A stretch of DNA of 64,000 nt from Novosphingobium sp. G106 (GTDB lineage Bacteria > Pseudomonadota > Alphaproteobacteria > Sphingomonadales > Sphingomonadaceae), in assembly GCF_019075875.1 (NCBI RefSeq), contig NZ_JAHOOZ010000001.1, positions 5,460,001 through 5,524,000 of the forward strand, read 5' to 3'. The notes beneath the pieces are model-generated. The model was given only the letters and a program-made list of their open reading frames with translations. It had not been told where the DNA came from and searched no databases. Shown piece after piece: positions 8,781-16,394 of this stretch. Positions within the stretch are counted from its first letter, which is position 1, and each line of letters starts with the position of its first letter. The position numbers were made by a program, and so were the translations under genes.

Positions 8781-9665
8781 ATGGCAGAGCTTTCGACCCA
8801 GCCGCTGATCCTCGCGGGCGAGGGCTGGAGCGACTACGGGCTCGTCGATTCGGGCCATGGTCGCAAGCTCGAACGCTACGGGGCCTACCGCTTCATCCGC
8901 CCCGAGCCGCAGGCGCTGTGGACGCCGCGCATCGAGGATTGGGACGCGCACGCCGAATTCGTCCCAGGTTCCGACGAGGACGGCGGCGGCCGCTGGCGTT
9001 ACGACAAACCGGTTCCGCGCGATGGCTGGGAGCTATGCTGGCAGGACGTGAAGTTCGCTGCGCAGTGCACCCCTTTCCGCCACCTCGGCTTCTTCCCCGA
9101 TATGGCGCCCGTCTGGTCGTGGATGGGCGAGCAGCTTGCCGGCAAGCCCGATGCCAGCACGCTCAACCTGTTCGGCTATACCGGCGTCGGCACCCTGGCG
9201 CTGTCCGACTACGGTCCGGTCACCCATGTCGACGCCTCGAAGAAGTCGGTCGCCCAGGCGCGGGCCAATGCGACGCTTTCCAGCATGGAATCGCGCTCGG
9301 TGCGCTGGATCGTCGATGACGCCGCCAAGTTCGCCGCGCGCGAGGTTCGCCGCGGCAAGCGCTACGACGGCATCATCCTCGATCCGCCCAAGTTCGGCCG
9401 AGGCCCCGAAGGCGAGGTCTGGCGTTTGGAGGAGCACCTGTCCGGTCTCGTTGCCGATTGCCGCCGTCTGCTCGACGAAGACAGCCGCTTCCTGTTCCTC
9501 ACGGTCTATGCGGTGCGCATGTCGTCGCTCGCCATCGCCGGGCTGCTGGCGGAACTGTTCGCCGACCTGCCCGGGACGATCGAGCATGGCGACCTGGCCG
9601 TGCGCGAGGACCAGGGCGGCCGGCTACTGCCGACCGCCATCTTCGCCCGCTGGCGGCGGGATTAA
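8781..9665 (+). CDS. Class I SAM-dependent rRNA methyltransferase (RlmI-like)
   Basis: 294 residues. The Rossmann methyltransferase core shows the SAM-binding motif NLFGYTGVG (129-137) and the catalytic DPPKFGRG (201-208), as in the RlmI/COG1092 group of 23S rRNA cytosine methyltransferases. The N-terminal PUA domain of RlmI is missing, so the target is less certain. It starts 15 bases after thrC and is probably its operon partner. The pairing is frequent in this family. Confidence 0.82.
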   Translation: MAELSTQPLILAGEGWSDYGLVDSGHGRKLERYGAYRFIRPEPQALWTPRIEDWDAHAEFVPGSDEDGGGRWRYDKPVPRDGWELCWQDVKFAAQCTPFRHLGFFPDMAPVWSWMGEQLAGKPDASTLNLFGYTGVGTLALSDYGPVTHVDASKKSVAQARANATLSSMESRSVRWIVDDAAKFAAREVRRGKRYDGIILDPPKFGRGPEGEVWRLEEHLSGLVADCRRLLDEDSRFLFLTVYAVRMSSLAIAGLLAELFADLPGTIEHGDLAVREDQGGRLLPTAIFARWRRD

Positions 9666-10408
9666 CGCGCCGTCCGCGGCTTGCGGAACTTCAGCACGAA
9701 CTGGTCGGTCTTGCCGCGCACGCCGGTCTCGAACACCTTCTGCGTATGATCGTCGGCGGGGTGAGCCAGGATGGTGCTGCGCGCTTCCAGCTTGAAGCCC
9801 GCCGCCTCGACCTCCTTGATCACTGCCGCGTCCTCGATCCGGTGCAGCGTCGAGGTGACTGTCGCACCTGCGCCCGGCGCGGCCTGGTGGTCGCCGATCA
9901 GATAGATGCCGCCCGGTTTCAGCGCAGCGAAGGCCGCGGCATTGGTTGCCGTCGCCGCGTCGCCGTCGCCGACCTTGACGTTCTTGAAGTCGTGGTAATT
10001 CTGCGTGGTCCAGACGAGGTCGACCTTCTCGGGCGCCACGACCTGGCCGGCCAGGGTAAGCTGCACGCTGACGTTGCCGTGGCTCTGCGCCCATGCCGTG
10101 ACCGCAGGCGTGGCGCGGGTGGCATTGGTATAGACATAGCCGCGCTCGCCCACGGCCAGGCTCAGCAGCCGCGTGAAATAACCGCCGCCCGCCGCCAGCT
10201 CGACGATCTTCCAGCCCGGGCGCACGCCGGCGAAGGCGAGCATCTCGGCCGGCTTGCGGTCGGCGTCACGCGCCTTGTCGGCCTCGGGCCGGTCTGTGCT
10301 GGCGACCGCGGCCGCGATCACGCGCGATGCTTGCGGTGCGGCCGCGATCAGCGGCGCCCCTGCAAGCAACAGGATGGCGGCGCTCGCGCCCATCAGCTTA
10401 CGATTCAT
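9662..10408 (-). CDS. Secreted methyltransferase-like protein
   Basis: 248 residues from the ATG at 10408; longer in-frame extensions have no signal peptide. A signal peptide ends near IAAAP (about residue 24). The rest is a Rossmann-type methyltransferase fold with a motif-I-like segment IVELAAGGGYFTRL at 68-81 and a motif-IV/V-like LVWTTQNYHDF. Proteins of this type are annotated as periplasmic SAM methyltransferases, but SAM is not expected in the periplasm, so its real ligand is unknown. It overlaps the 3' end of the neighbouring methyltransferase convergently by four bases. Confidence 0.75.
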   Translation of the reverse strand: MNRKLMGASAAILLLAGAPLIAAAPQASRVIAAAVASTDRPEADKARDADRKPAEMLAFAGVRPGWKIVELAAGGGYFTRLLSLAVGERGYVYTNATRATPAVTAWAQSHGNVSVQLTLAGQVVAPEKVDLVWTTQNYHDFKNVKVGDGDAATATNAAAFAALKPGGIYLIGDHQAAPGAGATVTSTLHRIEDAAVIKEVEAAGFKLEARSTILAHPADDHTQKVFETGVRGKTDQFVLKFRKPRTAR

Positions 10409-10559
10409 GCATGGCTCCCCATTCAGACTGGCCCTGTACTCCGGGAGGCAGGCTAGCAAATCGATCGCCCGCCTCAAACCGCACAATTGCGTAGACAGGG
10501 TGGACAGGCCGTGACCGAAGTGCCATCGGCGCCGCTTGCTAAACCCCAAGGAACCGTTT

Positions 10560-10931
10560 TTGGCCGACAGCCTGATCCTTGAAGTCGCCGATTTCGAAGT
10601 GGACGTGCTCACCGGGATCTATTCCGAGGAGACCGGCAAGCCGCAGCCGCTGCGCATCACGATCCAGGCGGCGATGAAGCCGATCGAGCGCTACGCGCCC
10701 GATACGCCGCTTTCGGCCAGCAAGAATTACATGGACCTGAAGTTCGCCGCATCCGAGGCGCTGCCCGTGGGGCTTCATTTCAAGCTGATCGAGGCCGTCG
10801 CCGATCACATCTGCGAGACGCTGTTCCTTCAGGACGCGCGGATCGAGGCGGTGACGGTGAAGATCGTCAAGCTGGCTATCAGCGAGGCCGGCGAGAAGAT
10901 CGGCATCACCCTCACACGGAACCGGCGCTGA
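10560..10931 (+). CDS. folB: Dihydroneopterin aldolase
   Basis: 123 residues from a TTG at 10560, which has AAGGA seven bases upstream; an earlier TTG at 10536 has no such site. FolB converts 7,8-dihydroneopterin to 6-hydroxymethyl-dihydropterin and glycolaldehyde in folate synthesis. The signature features are the N-terminal LILEVADFEVDVLTGIY strand, NYMDLKFAA, LIEAVADHICE, and the late VTVKIVKL strand with the catalytic Lys. It heads a cluster with a Rossmann-like protein and moaADE. Confidence 0.88.
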   Translation: MADSLILEVADFEVDVLTGIYSEETGKPQPLRITIQAAMKPIERYAPDTPLSASKNYMDLKFAASEALPVGLHFKLIEAVADHICETLFLQDARIEAVTVKIVKLAISEAGEKIGITLTRNRR

Positions 10932-11278
10932 TGGCGCTGCTGCGGGTCGGCGCTTTGCCCGACGAGGCGCTGGCCGCCGCAGCGGAATTCCATGCCGTCG
11001 TCCTGCCTCGCGTTCTGGCGGAGCTTCAGGGTGCGAAAACACTGACGCTGGTCTTCGCGCCGGCCGATCATACTCACCGCGCCTGGCGGCTCGCCGCGGT
11101 GCAGGGCCTCGCGCGGCAACATGCGCCGGTGCGGGTCAACGCGCTCGCCGGCGATGACGAGGCAGCCATCGGGGCGGCGCTGTCGTACCTCGACAAGGCA
11201 GAAGGCGTGACCGGACAATATCTTCTGCTTGATGGAAACGGTGCCGTGGCATTACTATCTCGGCAAGATGACCAATAA
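10931..11278 (+). CDS. Short Rossmann-fold protein (degenerate SDR-like)
   Basis: 115 residues, starting on the last base of the folB stop. The C-terminal segment VTGQYLLLDGNG matches the end of classical short-chain dehydrogenases, but the N-terminal nucleotide loop (GxxxGxG) and the YxxxK catalytic pair are absent. It is therefore a short or degraded SDR-like domain. Its place between folB and moaA, both making pterin cofactors, suggests descent from a pteridine reductase. The function is unknown. It overlaps moaA by 11 bases. Confidence 0.65.
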   Translation: MALLRVGALPDEALAAAAEFHAVVLPRVLAELQGAKTLTLVFAPADHTHRAWRLAAVQGLARQHAPVRVNALAGDDEAAIGAALSYLDKAEGVTGQYLLLDGNGAVALLSRQDDQ

Positions 11279-12272
11279 GGCGCCCCTCATCGACCAGTTC
11301 GCCCGGCGGATTTCCTATCTCCGCCTGTCGGTGACCGATCGTTGCGACCTGCGCTGCGCCTATTGCATGCCCGAGCGGCAGGTGTTCCTGCCCAAGTCCG
11401 AAGTGCTGACGCTCGACGAGATGCACGACCTCGCGCTGGGCTTCATCGACCGCGGCATCACCAAACTGCGCCTGACCGGCGGCGAACCGCTGGTGCGCCG
11501 CGACGTGATCGACCTGATCCAGGCGCTGGGCCGCAAGGTCGGGGACGGGCTCGACGAACTGACGCTGACGACCAACGGCACGCGGCTGGCGGAGTTCGCC
11601 GATCGGCTTGCCGCGTTCGGGGTGCGCCGGATCAACGTCTCGCTCGACACGCTCGACCGCGACCGTTTCGCCAAGCTGGCACGCCGCGATTCGCTGCCGC
11701 AGGTGCTCGAAGGCATTGCCGCGGCTAAGGCGGCAGGGCTCAAGGTCAAGCTCAACACCGTTGCACTCAAGGGTGAGAACGAGGACGAGATCCCCGATCT
11801 GATCGCTTGGGCGCACGGCCAGGGCCACGATCTCACACTGATCGAGGTCATGCCGCTGGGCGAGGTCGAGGAAGACCGCTTCGACCACTATCTGCCGCTG
11901 TCGGTGGTGCAGGAGAAGTTGGAGCAGCGCTGGACGCTGACGCCGAGCGGCCATCGCACCGGCGGCCCGGCGCGCTATTTCGATGTGGCGGAGACCGGCG
12001 GCCGGATCGGCCTGATCACGCCGCTGACCAACAATTTCTGCGACGGCTGCAATCGCATCCGCGTGACCGCGACCGGCCAGCTCTATGCCTGCCTCGGCGG
12101 CAACGAGCAGGTCGACCTGCGCGGCGCGCTGCGTTCGGCCGATCCGGAGACGGCGATCGCCGAAGCGCTCGACGTGGCGATGAAGATCAAGCCGGCGCGG
12201 CATCACTTCGCGATCGACCGGCCCGGCAGCGCCCCGGCGCTGGCCCGCCACATGTCGATGACCGGTGGCTAG
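11268..12272 (+). CDS. moaA: GTP 3',8-cyclase (molybdopterin synthesis)
   Basis: 334 residues from the ATG at 11268. This radical SAM enzyme converts GTP to 3',8-cyclo-7,8-dihydro-GTP, the first step of molybdenum cofactor synthesis. The SAM-cluster cysteines are C26, C30 and C33 (CDLRCAYC). The C-terminal substrate cluster is in NFCDGCNRIRVTATGQLYAC. The essential C-terminal Gly-Gly is present (SMTGG). The TGG motif of radical SAM enzymes is in LRLTGGEPLVRR. It overlaps moaD by eight bases. Confidence 0.96.
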   Translation: MTNKAPLIDQFARRISYLRLSVTDRCDLRCAYCMPERQVFLPKSEVLTLDEMHDLALGFIDRGITKLRLTGGEPLVRRDVIDLIQALGRKVGDGLDELTLTTNGTRLAEFADRLAAFGVRRINVSLDTLDRDRFAKLARRDSLPQVLEGIAAAKAAGLKVKLNTVALKGENEDEIPDLIAWAHGQGHDLTLIEVMPLGEVEEDRFDHYLPLSVVQEKLEQRWTLTPSGHRTGGPARYFDVAETGGRIGLITPLTNNFCDGCNRIRVTATGQLYACLGGNEQVDLRGALRSADPETAIAEALDVAMKIKPARHHFAIDRPGSAPALARHMSMTGG

Positions 12273-12501
12273 ACTCGTTTTTCTCGGAAGGCTGGAAGAC
12301 ATTGCCGGCGCGTCCGAACGGGATGTTCCCGGCGGGGCGTTGGCCGATGTGCTAGCAGCGCTCGATGCCGATCTCGCCGTGGCGCTGGGCGCCGACCGCA
12401 TTCGGATCGCGCTGAACGGTACTTTGGTCGCGGACCGCTCGGGCGTGGTGCTGGGCGAGGGAGACGAGCTTGCCTTCCTGCCTCCGGTCAGCGGCGGCTG
12501 A
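12265..12501 (+). CDS. moaD: Molybdopterin synthase small subunit
   Basis: 78 residues from a GTG start overlapping moaA. It has the ubiquitin-like fold and ends in the invariant Gly-Gly (PPVSGG), which is thiocarboxylated and donates sulfur to precursor Z. The moaE start follows within two bases, so expression of the two subunits is coupled. Confidence 0.93.
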   Translation: MARLVFLGRLEDIAGASERDVPGGALADVLAALDADLAVALGADRIRIALNGTLVADRSGVVLGEGDELAFLPPVSGG

Positions 12502-12502
12502 C

Positions 12503-12955
12503 ATGAGCGCCCAGGTTCGCCTGCTGACCGAGCCTTTCGCTGCCGCGGCGGAACTGTCGGCCTTCACCGCGGCGCAGGCTTCGGCCGGCGGCATCGCCTC
12601 CTTCCTCGGTCAGGTGCGCAGCGGCGGCGGGGTCGAAGCACTCGAACTGCGCCACTACGGCCCGCTCACTCTGCCCGGTATGGAAGCCCTGGCCGAAGAG
12701 GCGCAGCGGCGCTGGGCGCTCGAAGGCCTGCTCATCCTCCACCGCAGCGGCGAGATGGCGCCGGGCGATCCGATCGTCCTCGTCGCCGCCGCCGCACGGC
12801 ACCGCCGCGACGCTTTCGCCGCGGCCGAATTCGCCATGGATCACCTCAAGAGCGAGAGCTGGTTCTGGAAGCGCGAGAAGGTCGGCGGCGTCTGGAGCTG
12901 GATCGAACCGCGGCCCGTCGACTTCGAGGATGCGAAGCGCTGGGCGACAACCTAG
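12503..12955 (+). CDS. moaE: Molybdopterin synthase catalytic subunit
   Basis: 150 residues from the ATG at 12503. Together with MoaD it forms molybdopterin synthase, adding the dithiolene sulfurs. Family motifs include the GGIASFLGQVR strand, LRHYGPLTLPGME, and the C-terminal FWKREKVGGVWSWIE with the catalytic Lys that lies next to the MoaD Gly-Gly tail. It ends three bases before the FNR-type palindrome that controls the next gene. Confidence 0.95.
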   Translation: MSAQVRLLTEPFAAAAELSAFTAAQASAGGIASFLGQVRSGGGVEALELRHYGPLTLPGMEALAEEAQRRWALEGLLILHRSGEMAPGDPIVLVAAAARHRRDAFAAAEFAMDHLKSESWFWKREKVGGVWSWIEPRPVDFEDAKRWATT

Positions 12956-12957
12956 CT

Positions 12958-12975
12958 CTTTGACGGAGGTCAAAG
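12958..12975 (+). promoter_or_regulatory. Perfect FNR/FixK-type operator
   Basis: CTTTGACGGAGGTCAAAG has perfect 7-bp arms around a 4-base centre and fits TTGAC-N4-GTCAA, the Fnr/FixK/FnrL class. It is centred about 59 bases upstream of the gene at 13026. A matching regulator, with the ETVSR recognition helix and four candidate Fe-S cysteines, is encoded next door at 13449-14135. Confidence 0.8.
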
Positions 12976-13025
12976 CCGCGGCGCACAAATAGCGGCATCA
13001 GGGTTCCAGTCCTCAGGAGGAACCC

Positions 13026-13452
13026 ATGACCGAGTTCACCACCCGCGAAGCGCTCGCCCAGGTCGCCGAGATCAAAGCGGCCCCCCCATGTTCGTACCGA
13101 AATCGACCGCAGCTTCGAACTGCCGGTCGGGCTCTACGCCGCCACCGTAGCGCTCTACCTCGGCTTCATCGGGGTCATGGCCCTGAGCTTCATGAACCCC
13201 GAACTGGTCCTGCCGATGGTGATCTTCACGCTGTTCATCGTCGCCGGCTTCGGCACGCCGACGCTCTGGGTGCGGATGAATCCCGAGAAGACCCGCCATG
13301 CGATGAGCTACGGCACTTTCCGCCACCGCGGCATCCAGACCGCGACCGGCCATCTCGCCGGCGGCGCGGCGGCCGTGCAGGTGCTGATCCTGCCGGTGCT
13401 GATCTTCTGCTGGGGCGTGGCCGTCGCGGTGATCGCTGCGCTCGCCCGCTAA
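13026..13452 (+). CDS. Two-helix membrane protein, reading frame broken by a C run
   Basis: A strong AGGAGG site precedes the ATG at 13026. The first about 20 codons (MTEFTTREALAQVAEIK) are in one frame and the rest (from VRTEIDRSFELPVGLY to the stop at 13452) in another; they meet at seven C residues at 13081-13087. Six C would restore a protein of about 141 residues. It has a soluble N-terminus, one hydrophobic hairpin at about 38-78 (ALYLGFIGVMALSF, then PMVIFTLFIVAGFG), a charged MNPEKTRHAMSYG loop and a final helix. The family is not recognised. The operator upstream suggests low-oxygen control. Confidence 0.7.
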
Positions 13453-14135
13453 ATCGCCAGTTCTCCCAACTGCGCGGGGGCAATCAGGGCGATCCCCCGC
13501 GCCCCTTTTCTTGCGATCGCACCCAGGGCCTCCAGTTCGCCGAGCTGGCGGCTGACCGTTTCGATCGTGAGACCCAGCATCGCCGCCATCTCGCCGCGGG
13601 TCAGCGGCAGGTCGAAGCTCTCGGCCGGATGGCAGGGCGAGTCGCTCGCCGCCCGCGCGAAGGCGAGAATCAGGCCGGCGACGCGCGCGGCGGCGGTCCT
13701 ACGCCGCGATAGATCCAGCAGTTCGCGGGCATGGTGCAGTTCCTCCTGCGCGCGCTGCAGCAGGGCGATGCCCAGCGCCGGATGCCGCTCGACAGCCGCT
13801 TCGAGATGCGCGCGCGAGAACTGGCAAACCCGGCTCTCGGTCAGCGCGGTAACTTCGTAGCTCAGGAAGGGCGCGAACATCTCGCCGATGAAGCCCGCGG
13901 GATGGACTAGCGCCAGGATGGATTCGTTGCCCTCGGCATCGGTCGCGGCGACTTTGAGCGCGCCCTCGATCAAGGTGGCGCAGGCGGTGATTTCGTCGCC
14001 GGCGGCGAACAGCCGTTCGCCGCGTTTGAGTTCGCGCGTGCGGCCTAGCCGGGCGAGGGCCGAGCGCTCCCCCTCGGTCAGTGCGGCGCAGGCCGCCTTT
14101 GCCCGTACCGGGCAGGTATCGCAGGCGAGACTCAA
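13449..14135 (-). CDS. Crp/Fnr family oxygen-sensing regulator (FnrL-like)
   Basis: 228 residues: cyclic-nucleotide-binding-like beta barrel, dimer helix and C-terminal HTH. Cysteines C5, C8 and C16 (CX2CX7C) and C104 (RVCQF) match the spacing of the four [4Fe-4S] ligands of FnrL/FNR, so it probably senses O2. The recognition helix holds E192, S195 and R196 (ETVSR), the combination that reads TTGA half-sites. It overlaps the end of the upstream lipoprotein gene by four bases (ATGA), giving a lipoprotein-fnr operon, and it converges on the membrane protein gene at 13026 whose operator fits it. Confidence 0.9.
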   Translation of the reverse strand: MSLACDTCPVRAKAACAALTEGERSALARLGRTRELKRGERLFAAGDEITACATLIEGALKVAATDAEGNESILALVHPAGFIGEMFAPFLSYEVTALTESRVCQFSRAHLEAAVERHPALGIALLQRAQEELHHARELLDLSRRRTAAARVAGLILAFARAASDSPCHPAESFDLPLTRGEMAAMLGLTIETVSRQLGELEALGAIARKGARGIALIAPAQLGELAI

Positions 14136-14662
14136 CCGCGCATCCTGCCGCGCAGCGATGCGAGGACCGTATCCTCATCGCCGACCAGCGCGGTAACCTG
14201 GTCGCGCGCCGCGACGATGGCATCGACACTGGCATGGTTGCCGGTCTCGGATGCAGCGATCGATTCGCTCGTATAGAGCTGGTCGAGCTCGGCCAGCGCC
14301 ACCATGGCATCGCTGCGCGCTGATTCGAGATCGGACAGCGCGACGGTCGCGACCGACCAGCCCTCGCTACCCGGCGCGCCGCTGCCGCCCGAGGCAACCA
14401 GCCGCTCGGCATTGGCGCGCTTGGCGCCGAAGCGCTGGTGCGCGTCGCGCGCCTGGTCGACGAGCTGGGCCAGCCGCGTCGTCAGGACCGGACTGGCGGG
14501 AGCGGGCGGCGGGGGCGGCGTTTCGGGCGTCACCGGCCTGGCGCTTCCGCTTTGGCGCTCCACCGGGCGCCGGGCGAGCGAGGGATAGTCGTTGGCCGCG
14601 GCGCAAGCCGAAAGCGTTGCAACAAGGACGAGCGGCACTAGGACTTGAGAGGCGCGTGGCAT
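14132..14662 (-). CDS. Putative lipoprotein
   Basis: 176 residues from the ATG at 14662. A short signal sequence ends at a lipobox LSAC with C20. It is followed by a Pro-rich linker (PETPPPPPAPASP) and an Ala-rich helical region that could form a coiled coil (about residues 65-170). No known domain is recognised. It is the upstream gene of the Fnr-like regulator and overlaps it by four bases. Its start codon lies about 190 bases from rplU, which is read in the opposite direction. Confidence 0.75.
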   Translation of the reverse strand: MPRASQVLVPLVLVATLSACAAANDYPSLARRPVERQSGSARPVTPETPPPPPAPASPVLTTRLAQLVDQARDAHQRFGAKRANAERLVASGGSGAPGSEGWSVATVALSDLESARSDAMVALAELDQLYTSESIAASETGNHASVDAIVAARDQVTALVGDEDTVLASLRGRMRG

Positions 14663-14720
14663 GCCGCTGCCATAGCACGGCGCACACAGCGCGCGAGAGG
14701 CAAAGAGCTGCGCGACTCGG

Positions 14721-14749
14721 TTGACACCGGCCGGAGCTTCCACTAACGG
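14721..14749 (+). promoter_or_regulatory. Candidate sigma-70 promoter of rplU
   Basis: A perfect TTGACA at 14721-14726 and TAACGG at 14744-14749 are 17 bases apart. They lie 106 bases upstream of the rplU ATG, leaving a leader of about 100 bases in the mRNA. Confidence 0.65.
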
Positions 14750-14770
14750 CACCTCTCTTTCCGGCCCCCG

Positions 14771-14833
14771 CTGTCTGGTGGGTGCTTGGATATGTTGCCT
14801 TATGCCGCAGTCGCGGACGGGGCGGCCAGACAG
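14771..14833 (+). promoter_or_regulatory. Inverted repeat in the rplU leader
   Basis: CTGTCTGG at 14771-14778 and CCAGACAG at 14826-14833 are perfectly complementary. They would close a stem around a 47-base loop that ends just before the ribosome-binding region. Ribosomal protein mRNA leaders often fold to bind their own product; whether this one does is untested. Confidence 0.45.
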
Positions 14834-14854
14834 ATTTAGACAGGTAAGGGCATC

Positions 14855-15232
14855 ATGTTCGCAGTAGTGCGCACGGGCGGCAAGCAGTACCGGGTTGCCG
14901 CCGGAGACAAGATCGCGGTCGAGAAGCTCGCTGGCGAAGCCGGCGACAAGATCACGCTGGGCGACGTGCTTCTGGCCGGCGCTGACGGCGAGATCGCCGA
15001 TGCCGCTTCGGTCGTGGTTTCGGCTGAGATCATCGCTCAGGCGAAGTCCGAGAAGGTGATCGTCTTCAAGAAGCGCCGCCGGCACAACTATCGCCGTCGC
15101 AACGGCCATCGCCAGCAGCTCACCCTGCTGCGCATCCTCGCCGTCGGTGGCGAGGAAAAGAAGGCTGCCAAGAAGGCCGCTGCCCCCAAGGCTGAAGCCG
15201 CTGCTGCGCCCGAAGCGCCGGCGGCCGAGTAA
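14855..15232 (+). CDS. rplU: 50S ribosomal protein L21
   Basis: 125 residues. The N-terminal [17 protein letters not shown] and the RNA-binding [18 protein letters not shown] segment are diagnostic of L21, a primary 23S rRNA binder. The C-terminal 25 residues are an Ala/Lys/Glu-rich tail, usual in sphingomonads. It is co-transcribed with rpmA, 17 bases downstream. Confidence 0.97.
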   Translation: MFAVVRTGGKQYRVAAGDKIAVEKLAGEAGDKITLGDVLLAGADGEIADAASVVVSAEIIAQAKSEKVIVFKKRRRHNYRRRNGHRQQLTLLRILAVGGEEKKAAKKAAAPKAEAAAAPEAPAAE

Positions 15233-15249
15233 GATCGGAGTAGTTCGAG

Positions 15250-15516
15250 ATGGCACATAAGAAAGCAGGCGGCTCCTCGCGCAACGGTCGCGATTCGGCA
15301 GGCCGTCGCCTCGGCGTGAAGAAGTTCGGCGGTCAGGAAGTGATCGGCGGCAACATCATCATTCGCCAGCGCGGTACCCGCGTGTACCCGGGCGCCAACG
15401 TCGGCATGGGCAAGGATCACACCCTGTTCTCGCTCGTCGAAGGCCGCGTGCGATTCCACGAAGGCAAGCTTGGCCGCAAGTACGTGTCGGTAGACATGGC
15501 ACAGGCAGCCGAATAA
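15250..15516 (+). CDS. rpmA: 50S ribosomal protein L27
   Basis: 88 residues. The N-terminus [16 protein letters not shown] is that of L27, whose tail reaches the peptidyl transferase centre. [24 protein letters not shown] follows. It has normal length and starts at Ala-His, without the cleaved Firmicute-type extension. A strong terminator lies about 18 bases downstream. Confidence 0.97.
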   Translation: MAHKKAGGSSRNGRDSAGRRLGVKKFGGQEVIGGNIIIRQRGTRVYPGANVGMGKDHTLFSLVEGRVRFHEGKLGRKYVSVDMAQAAE

Positions 15517-15533
15517 CCGGATGGTCATTCATA

Positions 15534-15567
15534 GGGCCATCCTGACGGGATGGCCCCGCCGGTTTTT
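15534..15567 (+). terminator. Rho-independent terminator after rplU-rpmA
   Basis: A perfect 9-bp stem (15534-15542 with 15548-15556, loop TGACG) is followed by CGCCGG and five T at 15563-15567. It lies 18 bases after the rpmA stop and ends the ribosomal protein operon. Confidence 0.75.
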
Positions 15568-15744
15568 CCAACCGGCCGAATGAGGGAGAGGGCCCCGCCC
15601 GTCTCCCTCTTTTCGTCTCTCCCTCAGCACGCCTTCGTTCGAGCGCCGCAGACCGCGCGCGTCCGGACGAAAACCGTAACCTGCCTGTCACGATGGCGGC
15701 CTAGATGGCGGCCGTCGGGGGATGGCTGAGTTGGAGTTGAGACG

Positions 15745-16302
15745 ATGTTCATCCGCAGCGAACGGCTGTTTTTACGGCCGGGCTGGCCCGAGGAGTGGGA
15801 AGATCTGCTGACCCTCATCGACGATGAGGATGTGGTCCGCAATCTCGCTCGCGCGCCCTGGCCCTATACCGCCGAGGATGCCAAGGCCTTCGCCAAGCGC
15901 GAGCATGATCGCGTTTTGCCGAACTTTTTCATCACTTTGCCCGGCAGCCAGGGTGCGCGCCTGATCGGCAGCGTCGGGCTCAGCCGCGACGGCGACGAGG
16001 TGCAGCTCGGCTACTGGATCGGTCGGCCTTACTGGGGTCAGGGCTATGCGACGGAGGCCGCGCGTGCGCTGCTCAGCCTCGCGCGCACGCTCGGTCACAA
16101 GCGACTGGTCGCCAGCCACTTCGTCGACAATCCCGCTTCCGGCCGGGTCCTGCACAAGCTCGGCTTTTGCCCGACCGGCGTGGTGCGCGACCGCTTCAGC
16201 CTGGGCCGCGGCGGCGATGCGCCGGCGCAGCTCCTGTCGCTGACGCTCGGCGAGCGCAGCGATTGCGATGACGATTTCAATGCCGCGATGCGAGCGGCCT
16301 GA
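15745..16302 (+). CDS. GNAT acetyltransferase (RimJ/RimL type)
   Basis: 185 residues. The fold starts with the typical SERLFLRPG strand, and the acetyl-CoA pyrophosphate loop is GRPYWGQGYATEA near residues 91-103. The late NPASGRVLHKLGF motif is also characteristic. The likely substrate is a protein N-terminus or a small amine; nothing in the sequence decides this. A GNAT next to rpmA is common in sphingomonads, often followed by obgE, which is not here. Confidence 0.88.
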   Translation: MFIRSERLFLRPGWPEEWEDLLTLIDDEDVVRNLARAPWPYTAEDAKAFAKREHDRVLPNFFITLPGSQGARLIGSVGLSRDGDEVQLGYWIGRPYWGQGYATEAARALLSLARTLGHKRLVASHFVDNPASGRVLHKLGFCPTGVVRDRFSLGRGGDAPAQLLSLTLGERSDCDDDFNAAMRAA

Positions 16303-16320
16303 GTTGGGGATGGCGAACGG

Positions 16321-16378
16321 AGAGCGCAGTGGCAGATATCAGGGCCCCGAAAGCCGCCCTGACTTGCCGCTGCGCTCT
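16321..16378. terminator. Long imperfect hairpin between convergent genes
   Basis: A 25-base left arm (16321-16345) pairs with a 23-base right arm (16356-16378) around a 10-base loop, with one mismatch and a small internal bulge. It fills the gap between the convergent stops at 16302 and 16395. A bidirectional terminator is the simplest reading, although no T run flanks it. Confidence 0.55.
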
Positions 16379-16394
16379 TCGCTATAGCCGACGA

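Noticed and set aside
6780..8951. 723-residue open frame antisense to surf1 and thrC
   Set aside because: Composition (Arg, Gly, Asp, Val) is that of a reverse-strand shadow; it spans three certain genes.
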